NCBI RefSeq assembly: GCF_030272615.1
Contig: NC_081405.1
Location: 473,298,008 to 473,362,007, forward strand
Length of the DNA stretch: 64,000 bases
Source of the DNA: Cryptomeria japonica
Lineage: Eukaryota > Streptophyta > Pinopsida > Cupressales > Cupressaceae
Reading direction: 5' to 3'
Below the pieces are notes generated by a model, which did no database searches, was not told where the DNA came from, and saw only the letters and a program-made list of their open reading frames with translations. Shown piece after piece: positions 45,322 to 55,691 of this stretch (within the stretch, counting starts at the first letter, position 1; each line of letters starts with the position of its first letter). The position numbers and the translations under genes are program-made.

Positions 45322-47695
45322 AAATGCTTGGATCTAATTTTTTTTTTTGAATGTTTTGTGAAGTTGCAGATTTTTTTGTGGAGAAATTGCAGATTTTTTT
45401 TCTAAAAAAAAAATAGTCATAATCAATTGATCATGTAAAAAATTTAGTGTAGAATTAAAATAAACGATTTCTGGGTATATTAGATCACATTTTTACCTTT
45501 CCAGATCATCTTATGATTTGTGATTTGGATAAATATTGAGAAATTTATGACATTTTTAATTATGCTGCTGTAAATGGTCAAAATTTTCAAAAACAAAATC
45601 ATGCAACCTTCATCTAGATTAATTTAGCTTGGCAAATTAATCATGCATTCATGCAAATTTTATCTAGATTAATCTAGGGTGGTAAATTTGATAAATTTCA
45701 CATAGATTAATTTAAGAGGACAAAGAGTCACAACTTTTATGGATTAATTTTGATGGTAATTCATTTCTCTTGATTCTCTAACATTGTTGGTAGCTTTGTG
45801 GCGAAACACTTGATAAAGAATTATTTCACAAACTACTAATGAATTGTTTGTAGGTTCGCTAGTCAAAGACCAAACAAATCAAACTCCTAACTTAGTGATT
45901 TTGCAGGTTGCCTTATATTCCAACCAAACTTTGTGTTTGTGATTTTTAATTAGGCACCTAGTATGTTTGCTAAGTAGGATGGAATGAACATGTGTTCACT
46001 TTGCTTGTCATGTTTGACATTGGAGTAGGAGACTATGCTCTCATCCTTCTTAGGGTGATCAGAAATCTAGATCTTCAATACCATTCTCATGTTTTGATTG
46101 TTTGTTACCTTTAGAGGGCCTGTCTTCCCGACCATTTGCTTTCTTTTACAAGCAAGTGATAATCATGAGAAGGGAACGACCCAAAGTGAGCACGGCTAGA
46201 GTACCTTGGCATTCTAACTCACTATAAATAAATACCTGATGGGTGAAAGCTTTGAAGGAAGGGTTACGTGGGAATTGTAGTTACTTGGGAAGTGATGACC
46301 CTTGGACTCTTTCTCATATCAGCATCTAAGTAGGGCCTCATGGTCTAAATCATGCTTGCGCGACTACATTTGTTTGGTATCTTGGTGGACTTATGTCTCA
46401 ATAACGCTTGCGTGACACCAAGGAGTAACGCTTAACAGAAATCCTTACTAAACACCTTGTATTTAGAGGGAAAAAATCCTTCTAGTTGCTTGAGAAGGAT
46501 GAGTTCGAATACTTGGAAGAGATACTAAGTTTGCCATGGGGAGATTTCCATGGGGACTGATGCTTGGCTGCCCTGAGAAGTGAGTGTCATGGAGGGGAGC
46601 CTGTGGGGTCAAGCATCTATGTATTCTCCTTGAATCTCATAACGAGTCTACCTCTCAAGTACCTACTTTCCTTACCTACCATAAGAAATGTGTGAATGAG
46701 CATGATTGTTTTGAGTCTAAGTTAAAATATCTTGTCTTCTTTGCTTGTCAAAAGTTGAGTTGTGTCTCATTTCAAAAACAAGACAAATTGATTCAAAAAA
46801 AGGTTAAACACAAGAGTATTTCATTCAACAAAGTTCAAAACACCTTCAAACATGGTTGTCAAACATTTTTCAAAATCTTGTCTCAACATTCATGTCACTT
46901 AGATTTAGGTTCATCCTAGGTTTTCATTTTGCAAGTTCATTGTCAACTACCAAGGTTAGGTTTCACCTAGGTCATACTCCTTTACATATCAATAAGGGTC
47001 ATCCATTTGCATGTGTCCTCTTGCATTAGAGTAACACCATTTCATAATTCAACCTTAGGTTTTGCCTTAGGTTGACATTGTCATACATTTACATTTGCAT
47101 CTTTGTCCTCATAACATTAGGTCACATTTGTATACCCTATGTCTCTTCATTAAGTTTAGGTCATTATCATATCATATTAGGGTCATTTGCATAGTAATTG
47201 TCCCTTTGCATATAGTGTGAAAACTAGGTTTTGTCATACTTGAGTAATGCAAATCTTTGATAAACCCTAAGTTATTGTTAGGAAGTCTAGACCTTGTCAA
47301 ACTTTTGTATTTTTGTCATCAATGTCATTTGGTCAAACCTAGCTTAGTATCCAAGCATATAGGTGAGACATTGTCAATTTGTCCTATTGTCACTTGGTCC
47401 TTTTGTCCTTTGAGGTCTAGACATCATTTCAATTTCCTAAGGGTCTCATTTTTAGAATTGCATTCATGAGTTTGTCAAAAATTCTTGAAATAATAACAAA
47501 AAAATAGGTTGCACTTAGTTGCATAACATTATCAAACCATAGAAACTCAAAGGTCCAAAGTAAGGTCACATTTTCATTGCATTTAGTTGCATCTAGTTGT
47601 CATTCCAAAAATTCAAAAGGTACAAAAACATTAAGTTGCATTGTCATCCTTTTAGGTTGCATTTGTCAATCCCATTAGTTGCATTGCATAGTGAC
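45322..47695 (+). other. Gypsy2 untranslated leader
   Basis: The first 550 bp are AT-rich and differ from Gypsy1. From about 45,900 the sequence is collinear with the Gypsy1 leader up to the start codon (GTGACATG). No coding region supported; the ORF at 46,584 is a shared low-support frame that is not conserved to the end. Confidence 0.7.
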
Positions 47696-48445
47696 ATGTT
47701 TGTTGAAATGAGGTCTCAACCTTCTTACGAAGCCATGTCATCACAATTGAGAAATCAATCATGTCAATCCAATCTCTACATGTCTCAGAACTTGAATCAA
47801 ACTTATCATGATGATGTAAATGTCCAAATACAAAAACTAGAGGAGAAACTAGCTCAAGAAAATGAGATTTTGGAACAAAGAGTGAAAAACATTGAGAAGA
47901 ATAGATCACAAATGTCCAAAATGTTTCAAAAATTTCTAGGTCAAAATCCAAAGATTGAGCCAATTGATGTAAGATCTCTTCTTGAATGATCAAACATACC
48001 AGCTCTCCTCTCCCAAATAGAGATGATGAAGTAATTTCAAGAAAAGAGACAACATCAATTTCAACATTATGTGCCTCCACAACAAGAACAAGAAGGTGTT
48101 TACTATCAATTAGATTTTCAGCCAATACAACCAATGGTTCAACCAATTGTTCAACATATACAACCAATACAACCAATTGTCCAATTTCAACAATATGTCC
48201 AACCAACTATACAATGTCCACAAATGGTTCAACCAATGGTGGAATATCAATGTCAACAACCGCAACCAAACATTCAAAAACAAAGGTTGCATCACACACC
48301 AACCCAAGTTTCAAATATGTCAGAACAATTGAACCAAGTCCAATATCAAAACATGACATCAGATCAGAACCAACTCCTTGCCAAACAAGTTCAAATTCTA
48401 GATACAACTATGTCAAAACCTTGAAAGAAAGGTGGCTTTATTGCA
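47696..48445 (+). pseudogene. Gypsy2 ORF, N-terminal part (Gln/Pro-rich)
   Basis: Starts at the ATG homologous to the Gypsy1 gag start (MFVEMRSQPSYEAM versus MLVETRSKSKKM). A coiled coil follows at about residues 40-75 (IQKLEEKLAQENEILEQRV). A TGA (47,987) and a TAA (48,032) are followed by Gln/Pro repeats (PIQPMVQPIVQHIQPIQPIV, residues about 135-200), and a TGA at 48,422 separates it from the next part. All are in one frame. The three stops fit CGA or CAA codons changed by C to T. Confidence 0.75.
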
Positions 48446-50464
48446 ATGATCTTAAGGAAACTACCAAGTGAGTTCTTTGAGGAAGATCAAGATAATACAA
48501 TTATGTCTAGCAATGCCTCATCCCCCCACAAACAAATTGACTCTCCAGTGGCATCTATCCCTACACCTTTAGAAGTTTCACAAGAACCTTCTATATTGTC
48601 CTCATCAAACAATACACCCAAGGATGCAATTATCCAAGGGCTATCCATAATTGATTGCCAAGATAATCCAGTTCATGATGCACAACCTTGTCATATTTTA
48701 GAAATACAAGACCCAATGCCACCATGCACTTTATTGCCATTACCTATTTTAGAGGACCCCATTCGAAGTCCCTCTTCCTCATGTTCAAGCATTGATTCCT
48801 TGCCAGAATCCATCACAAATGTTCAAAGTGCATTTCCTTCATGCCAAAGCATTAATCCCTTGCCAAAATTCCCCATGCATATCCAAAGTCCAACCTCATG
48901 TCAAGAGGATAGTTTAGAGCATGAAGAAATGTGTCTTGAAATAGATCAAGACCAAGATCCTGAAACCTTATCATCCCATCCAATTGTTGACCAGGACCCC
49001 ATGTTCCCGGACACTCATGATGATTCCCCTATTCTTGTCCATCCTATCCAAAGTCCTATTGACACTCCATTCCCTGAGCAAGATCAAGATATCCCAGTCC
49101 ATCCAATCCCAAATGATCCCATTCCATTTCATGAAAAAAATGTCCTTTCAAATCCCATTGACATTCCAGATATCCCTTCCATCCTTTCCAATGATCCCAT
49201 TAGAAGTCAAGAGCAAAGCACCTTTAAAGAGGAATCCAATGGTCTCCTTCCTTGTCAAGATCAAATTAGTCTTTCATATTCATGTCTTCTACAAGACCCT
49301 ATCAGCCCTTCAAATCCTCCACAAGATGCCATCATTCCTCCATCTCCATGTCCTAATCCTCCATGTCCACCCCAAGATCCCATTTCTTTTGAGGATCCCA
49401 TTATTCCTCCCACTCCATCTTATGAGGAGCTTGTCATTGATCCATGTCCACCACACAATCCTCGATCCCCTCGTGATCCTGATCCCCCTAGTGATCCAAA
49501 TCCCCCTCATGATTCTAATGTGTCAGTGCAAGATGTTCATGAACCCTCGACATGCACAATGGGTTCTTCCACTTTGGTGCAATCTGATCCACTTCAAGAT
49601 CTCATTATTTCTCTCATATCATATCCACCTCATAATGGACTCGCATATTCTTCCCAAAGAAAAGAGTATCCTACAAGTCAAGATATTCATAAAGGCAAAG
49701 GAGTAGACCTTCATGAGAAAAAACCCCTCCATATCAAAGAAGATCTTAAGGGTCATGTCTACACAACTCACTCTCAAGACATTGGTATCCCTCCATCAAA
49801 ATCAAAACATACACCTTCCCCATCATACTTTCCATCCATCTTAGGTCCTTATATTCCTTCATTCTCTATGCAAGGTCAGCAAAGGCACACATCCTTGAGT
49901 AACTTTCATCCATGCAAAAGAACTCCATTTCATTCATATCCATCCATGCATTCCTTTCCCCCTCCAAGCAATTTGGATGCCAAGTATAAAAGTCATAAGT
50001 CTAGCAATCCACATGTCCAATATAATCAACATGTCAAAACAAAGAAAAATTTGATCTATAAAGAAAAGGAAAAATCCAAAAGGTCACAAAGGCCCATTGC
50101 TCAAAAACAAAAGTTAAAAGCTAAATGGGTTCCTAAATCCCTTGTGTTGGCAATGCACTCCAAGGAACCACAAAAGCATGAAAAATCAAAAACTATGTGG
50201 ATCCCTAAGCGGCTCCTTGAAGCACAAAAGCCTAAAGAAACATCCAACTTGGCATCCAAAGTTGCTATTCCTCCATCCAACCCTCTCAAATTTGTTCCTC
50301 CATCACCTTCTTCATCCATTTTGGGCCCTTATGTCCCAAAATCCCAAGCCTTTCCTTCATCAAAATCTCAATATCCAAAATACATCTTTCGTCCATCAGT
50401 CCATCACCCCTCAAGGTGTGTACCAATGTCGATCTTGCCAACATTTCTATCCACTGAAGCATAA
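48446..50464 (+). CDS. Gypsy2 long open ORF: Pro/Ser/Asp-rich protein of unknown function
   Basis: 672 codons without a stop, in frame with the ORF starting at 47,696, so the full product would be about 922 residues. It is the longest intact frame in the window. About residues 60-320 are extremely Pro/Ser/Asp/Ile-rich with repeated DPI and QDP words (CPNPPCPPQDPISFEDPIIP). Two copies of SILGPY[IV]P occur (about residues 468 and 629). The C-terminal 150 residues are basic and contain paired KAKWVPKSL and KTMWIPKRL motifs. There is no zinc knuckle, protease or polymerase motif. It probably is a Gag-like or RNA-binding accessory, but that is a guess. The frame at 48,984-49,706 is its shadow. Confidence 0.7.
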   Translation: MILRKLPSEFFEEDQDNTIMSSNASSPHKQIDSPVASIPTPLEVSQEPSILSSSNNTPKDAIIQGLSIIDCQDNPVHDAQPCHILEIQDPMPPCTLLPLPILEDPIRSPSSSCSSIDSLPESITNVQSAFPSCQSINPLPKFPMHIQSPTSCQEDSLEHEEMCLEIDQDQDPETLSSHPIVDQDPMFPDTHDDSPILVHPIQSPIDTPFPEQDQDIPVHPIPNDPIPFHEKNVLSNPIDIPDIPSILSNDPIRSQEQSTFKEESNGLLPCQDQISLSYSCLLQDPISPSNPPQDAIIPPSPCPNPPCPPQDPISFEDPIIPPTPSYEELVIDPCPPHNPRSPRDPDPPSDPNPPHDSNVSVQDVHEPSTCTMGSSTLVQSDPLQDLIISLISYPPHNGLAYSSQRKEYPTSQDIHKGKGVDLHEKKPLHIKEDLKGHVYTTHSQDIGIPPSKSKHTPSPSYFPSILGPYIPSFSMQGQQRHTSLSNFHPCKRTPFHSYPSMHSFPPPSNLDAKYKSHKSSNPHVQYNQHVKTKKNLIYKEKEKSKRSQRPIAQKQKLKAKWVPKSLVLAMHSKEPQKHEKSKTMWIPKRLLEAQKPKETSNLASKVAIPPSNPLKFVPPSPSSSILGPYVPKSQAFPSSKSQYPKYIFRPSVHHPSRCVPMSILPTFLSTEA

Positions 50465-51494
50465 TTCTTCCAATACCCTATCCATTATCCAATGCATATT
50501 TTCCATCCTTCCATCCCTCTAGTCCAATCCTTTGCATAAATCCTTGCCTTAATTTCATCTCTTTTTCCATGTCCTTATCCTACCAACGTCTTTGAGCATA
50601 CTTTTAAAGGTCATGGTCCATTTTTTTCAAGGCTACTATCCAAACAAAAAGATGTTTGAGTCCTTCTTCCATCCCCTATCATGTGTCCATTTTCGACTAA
50701 AAAAAGTTAAAAAAAAAAAAAAAGTGAAAAATTGAAAAAAAAAAAAAAAAGACAAAAGAAAAAAAGTAATGCAAAAATAATTCGTCCACTAGTGAAAACC
50801 TGGCAAACAGGCATCTTGGGCAAGTACCGTGATGAAAACCTGGCAAATAGGCGTCATGCATAATCTATGAACTTCTTACACACCACACTTGGGGGTAGGT
50901 TTCCTCCTTCATATCCTATTGCCCTTCATTATCCTATCATACCATGTCATTACCCTTCATATCCTATTGTCCCTCCTGTCCATTTCCTCTTTCCACTGTT
51001 GATTTTGACAAGGCTAAGGATCATCATGAGCATCATGCATCTTGTTTGCAACTTTCAGTCTATCATAGCTTTTGGTCATTTATCCATTTGCTTATTATAA
51101 CCTTTCATCCATATTCCCTAGCTTATTGCAACTTTTTGCCACTATCCCTTAGCCAATCCCGACCTTCAGTCCATGTCCCTTATCCATTCTTGGTCTTGCT
51201 TATCCTATCCATATCTTATCACTATCCATACACTCTTTTTCATTCCTTGATCTTGATCTGACATAAAGACGCAAAATTTAAACATAGTTTCAAAAACCTC
51301 TTGACATGTCCCTCATGCCATGTTCCTGCTTTACATTGTCATATCCAGTCTCTTGTCCCATCACGCAATAGCCCTTGAAAATTGCATCCGTATTGTCTCC
51401 ATAATAAAAGGCCTTTGTCTTCCCTCTATCCACCATCATTTCAGAAAGCCTATTTATTCACCTATCATATTCCTTGCCTTGCTAGACACTGGGG
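50465..51494 (+). other. Gypsy2 3' non-coding region with paired hairpin motif
   Basis: A-rich tract 50,698-50,770, then the paired GTGAAAACC hairpin motifs (50,792-50,814 and 50,832-50,854), then C/T-rich sequence of CCTTATCC-like words. No ORF with support. Confidence 0.65.
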
Positions 51495-51750
51495 GCAAAA
51501 TCTCTAAAAATCATATAATGTCCTAAAAAAATCTCTAAAAATCATATAATGTCCTAAAAAAATCTCTAAAAATCATATAATGTCTTGAAAAAATCTCTAA
51601 AAATCAAATAATGTCCTGAAAAAATCTCTAAAAATCATATAGTGTCCTGAAAAAATCTCTAAAAATCAAATAATGTCCTGAAAAAATCCCTAAAAATCAA
51701 ATAATGTCCTGAAAAAATCCCTAAAAAGTCAAATAAAGTCCTGAAAAATG
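51495..51750 (+). repeat. 31-bp tandem repeat, Gypsy2
   Basis: About eight units of AAAAATCATATAATGTCCTG plus AAAAAATCTCT, very regular. It occupies the place of the Gypsy1 array at 14,461. Confidence 0.93.
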
Positions 51751-52829
51751 AACAAAAAAATTAAAAAAACTCAAAATTCCTATAAAGTGAAAAACATCAA
51801 AATCCAAAACCAATTTCTTTGGCCTTTTGCATTTTGTCAATAAATGGTCCCCTTTGTGCATAGACAGATTGCTGAGCATACATCCAACGACAATCTATCA
51901 AACATTGTGCTTTAATGAAATCACGCATTAACAGATGAACTGTTCGACCAAGCAAGCATTCAACCTGATTACAGTTGTCACATCAATCAAAATAGCATCA
52001 ACATTACCATTGGTCCTTGTCAATATTATCATGGGTCTTATATAGGGTGTGGTATACTCAAAACCAGACTGTGTCCTGTCTTAGACGGGGTACTGCATTC
52101 CCTAAAACCAGATAGCATGATCATTCTTGTTTTCCACTTTTGATAATGACGATCAGACTGTTTGTTTGACTTGGTTGAATTTGTGCATCTTATCTTTTTA
52201 CTAATTTATCTTTGGCTTCGATCATGTTCCTATGTTGCTCGATGATGTCACTGAGTGATTTAGAGTGACTGGGATGGTTCATGGTCCTTTCCTTTTTTTT
52301 GTTGTGTTTGCTATTTGTGGAATGTTTGTCACAAACTGGGGCAACTATATCATTGGGTGTCTATGATTAGTACGTTCTCTTTGTGAACGTTGCACATACC
52401 TTGACCGTTGATGTATGCACCCTAGGATGCTTCACTCATTCCTTGTGTGCGATGTGTCTATCTTTTGCAAAAGGGGTTGCGTTCCAGCTCTGGCCTTCAA
52501 TGCCATGATGCTCTATATCCGCATTGCTACAATAAATAAAGGTTCTCACCTACTTATGTGCATTTGTGAAAGCAAGTTTTCCTTCATCTCTAACTGTCCT
52601 CTGTCTAATTTCTTCTTACTAACATTTCTTCCATCAGTCTTGGCAGTCGGTTTGATCCATTCGAACCTATCGTCTTCTGTCATTCTTATCGATAACTTGG
52701 CCTCTTTTTTGGATTTTTTGGCCAATTCCTCGAGGGGGCAAGCATATGTCATTGTTATTGTCTGGGGCATTTTCATTATTGTTCATTGAAACAACGCTTA
52801 GAATTGCATTGTCTCAAAGAGGGGCAAAA
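51751..52829 (+). other. Gypsy2 conserved 3' block and polypurine tract
   Basis: Collinear with Gypsy1 14,741-15,454 and then directly with Gypsy1 18,255-18,422, skipping the PMD module. About 150 bp near 52,300-52,445 are absent from Gypsy1. AAAGAGGGGCAAAA lies right before the 3' LTR. Confidence 0.8.
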
Positions 52830-54250
52830 TGTAGATGTCTAAAAATGGTCAACACTTGCAGAGTCATACTTTAACATTTGCGCATTGCCTTATTTTAGGG
52901 TTCTTGCATCGCATTAACATTTCTCCTATGTTACGCACTTGGTCTTTATCATTTGTGAGCATCGAGTCCTTCTTCTTCATTCTCCATTTGTCTCGCTTTC
53001 GAATTTGGTCTTGTCGATAACAATCTCCAGTCATGATTTTGGTCGATCTTATCATGTCGCATCAATGTGCGTGCTCATTTGTCATCATTTTGGACATCGT
53101 CAATCCTAATTAGGGTTTTGTCCTCTTTTCAATCTTGTCATCTTGTGATTGATTTATCATTGATCGTTGTCATTTTCAATCTTGTCATCTGGAGATCGAT
53201 TTGTCATCGATCGTTGTCATTTTCAATCTTGTCATTTTGCGATCAATTTGTCATCGATCGTCGTCCTTCTCAATCATGTCAATTTGGATCAATTAGTCAT
53301 TGTTCCTTGTCAATTGGTGCATTTATCAATCAAATCATTTATTAGCATTGGTCTTTTATCAAGTCAGAATCATGATCAAATCAAATCGATATCAATTATC
53401 TTAGTGTCAAGACCTAATTGTTGTCCTTGCATTTCTAATTCATCTTCTAGGGTTTTATGATTTATTCATTTAACCTTGTTTGTCATTTCTCCCTCTAGGT
53501 TAAATAGTTTATTTATCCTAGGTCTTCTTGTCACAATTAAATGTTTATTTAATTGACTAACTAATTCCTCCCTCTTTGTGAATTAATTAATGAATGAAAA
53601 ATTATTAATTAATTTACCTAATTTTTCAATTTACTAATTTCTCCTAATTCCTAATTTTCTAATTTTCATCAATTTTCTAATTCCTAATTTCGAATTCATC
53701 TAATTTTCTATTTTCTCCTATTTTTCTAATATTTCTCCTAATTTCATGGAAATGACATGTCAATTTTGTCATAATTTGTCAATCAATCAATTTTGACATA
53801 GCAATTTGTCATAATTATCAATCAATCAATCTTGCATAGAAAGTGTCAATTTGTCATAATTTGTCATAATTGACATTCTTGATTTGAAATTTCCTTTCAA
53901 ATCTCCTCATGCTAATCTTGTCTTTTCTCCAATTTATCTATAAATTGGATGAATTTCTTCAATCAAAGGGTCGAATCAACCACGTCTCTAGTATCCTTAC
54001 GCTATCATTTTCGAATTATAATCTTGCTTGCATACACTTGCATTTTGGAGGTGAGATCCACAATAATTTGGAGGAGAAAGAGAAATAATGGAGGTCAAGG
54101 AATGAGCTCAAATATATGGTTTGCATAGTATAAGAGTGTTTTTATTTCCTTCTTCTTTTGAATGTTTTGCTAGAATTAACATATACTAGGTTATGTTTGT
54201 GGTTGCATAGCTTATGATGTATTTGATGTTTTACAATATTTTTATCTACA
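52830..54250 (+). repeat. Gypsy2 3' LTR (1,421 bp)
   Basis: TGTAGATGTC to TATCTACA, the same length as the 5' copy. TATA-like CTATAAATT at 53,938. Confidence 0.93.
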
Positions 54251-54255
54251 CTTCC

Positions 54256-55109
54256 TTATAACCCTTTTGATTGCCAGGGGTGTATCATCCTCAGATGTAG
54301 ACTCTGTTGTAATAGGATCAATGTGTACTTTAGGTTCTTTTCTCTTCCTGCCTTTCTCTGGAACAACATCAATCAATGCTTTGATGTCCTGTGAAACTTT
54401 CTCAACAAACTTACTTGCTTTTCCTTCTTGTTTCTCTCTTTTCTTCTGGTTGAACTCTATTTCAACCTCATGTGTCTTCTGCTTTGCAGTACCACAGGGC
54501 TTCTCTGCTCCATCAATAGGTGCATCAATTAGTATTTTTTGCATACACATCTAAAATCTATCCATCAACTTCATAGCCCATTTCCTCAATCCAGATCTTC
54601 TGGGGTATGACCGATTCCATAAGTGTTTCATCTTTCTTCACCATGAAGCATATGTCAGTTGATTATTTCTCAACAATATGCTTAGGAACCCTTTCTCTAG
54701 ATTTTATAGCCTTCTGGAATTGCTTAAAATGTCCCCATACCTTTTCATGCCTCTGACTACCTAATGTAGCAATAGATTGTTTTAATTGCCTCCCTACTGG
54801 GACATCAAATGTCCATTGTCTCTTCCCAAAACTGAGAGTCTCATTCATCAAAAATAGCATTAAGTATACAATCAATTTTCCATATCGAAAAGTCCCTTTC
54901 TTTTCTCCTTTAATCTTACCTAGTTTTATCAATAACTCATCTAACATCCAACCACATAGATCCAATTTCTCATTTTCTCTCATCATCTTATAAGCTACGA
55001 AAATGTAGGAGCTAGAAACAAAATTCAGTCAGTTTGAATGAGTTACCTTATATTCGATGATCATGCTACCGAATCTGATGTCTGTGTCGGTAATAGTGCT
55101 TATTCTCAT
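54256..55109 (-). pseudogene. Copia4 unknown protein, N-terminal third
   Basis: A minus-strand frame traceable from an ATG at 55,109 (MRISTITDTDIRFGSMIIEY), through one stop, to the open part 54,986-54,663 (LDLCGWMLDELLIKLGKIKG, YGKLIVYLMLFLMNETLSFG, RQLKQSIATLGSQRHEKVW). After a TGA and a frameshift near 54,560 it continues in 54,550-54,256, which is basic (NQKKREKQEGKASKFVEK) and ends at the Gypsy2 site. Together with 43,878-42,106 it makes about 830 codons. The hydrophobic Leu-rich block suggests a folded domain, but I do not recognise it. Confidence 0.6.
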
Positions 55110-55167
55110 GGATGGCCTGTCAGATGTTGTGCAGGTCAAGCAATTATACTGGTTTTAGCAAATTAAT

Positions 55168-55691
55168 TCAATCACAAAAGGAGCCTCACTAACTACATAT
55201 AAATCTAGACTACAATCCAGAGAAATGAGTGAACTGCTAAGATAAAATCTTCTATGCCAGAATATAGTTCTGATTAATCTTTGTCTATTCCCAGTCTGAA
55301 GCCCTAAACCCTTTACTGGAATAGCCCTTTACAAAATTATCCTCTCATACATAATCTCTCAGATATATTTTGCATCTTCTATCCGCCCTTATTCACATCA
55401 TATCATTTTCATTACATTACATATCTACTTACATCTCAAAATGATCTAATCTGACTGACCTATATACCCTATACAATTTATCATGTCTTATGTCGGCTTA
55501 CAAAGATAATTATAATGTCAATATACATGTGGGATAGATAGCATAAATACATGAATATCAATATCAATAACCGATGTTGGATCCAAAAGATGTCGGCCTC
55601 CAAAACTGATAACCTTGTTCTAAACCATGTCGGCCTGCCTTGCTGGTTACCAAAGAAATTCATCTATCCTACCGATGTCGGTGCCAGTTCT
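55168..55691 (-). repeat. Copia4 5' LTR, outer part before the solo-LTR insertion
   Basis: Matches 41,143-41,660 closely (AAAGGAGCCTCAC, ACTACATATAAATC). The inner ~310 bp of the LTR and the primer site are missing; unrelated sequence (55,110-55,167) precedes it. The LTR resumes at 60,005-60,179 after solo LTR copy B. Confidence 0.85.

Larger units (their letters stand above)
43879..54250 (+). mobile_element. Gypsy2: 10.4-kb non-autonomous relative of Gypsy1
   Basis: LTRs of equal length (1,421 bp) and target duplication CTTCC (43,874-43,878 and 54,251-54,255). LTR type, leader, ORF start context, 3' paired hairpins, 3' conserved block and polypurine tract match Gypsy1. The protease, RT, RNase H, integrase and PMD module are absent, and a single Pro/Ser/Gln-rich ORF takes their place. 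Confidence 0.93.

Noticed and set aside
48984-49706. Second 240-codon ORF overlapping the Gypsy2 long ORF
   Set aside because: Out-of-frame shadow of the C/T-rich 672-codon frame; lower support and no start context.
54987-55060. Possible GT-AG intron (GTAACTC...TTTCTAG) in the Copia4 ORF
   Set aside because: Only about 35 bp long, too short for a plant intron; the frame also continues through it with a single stop.
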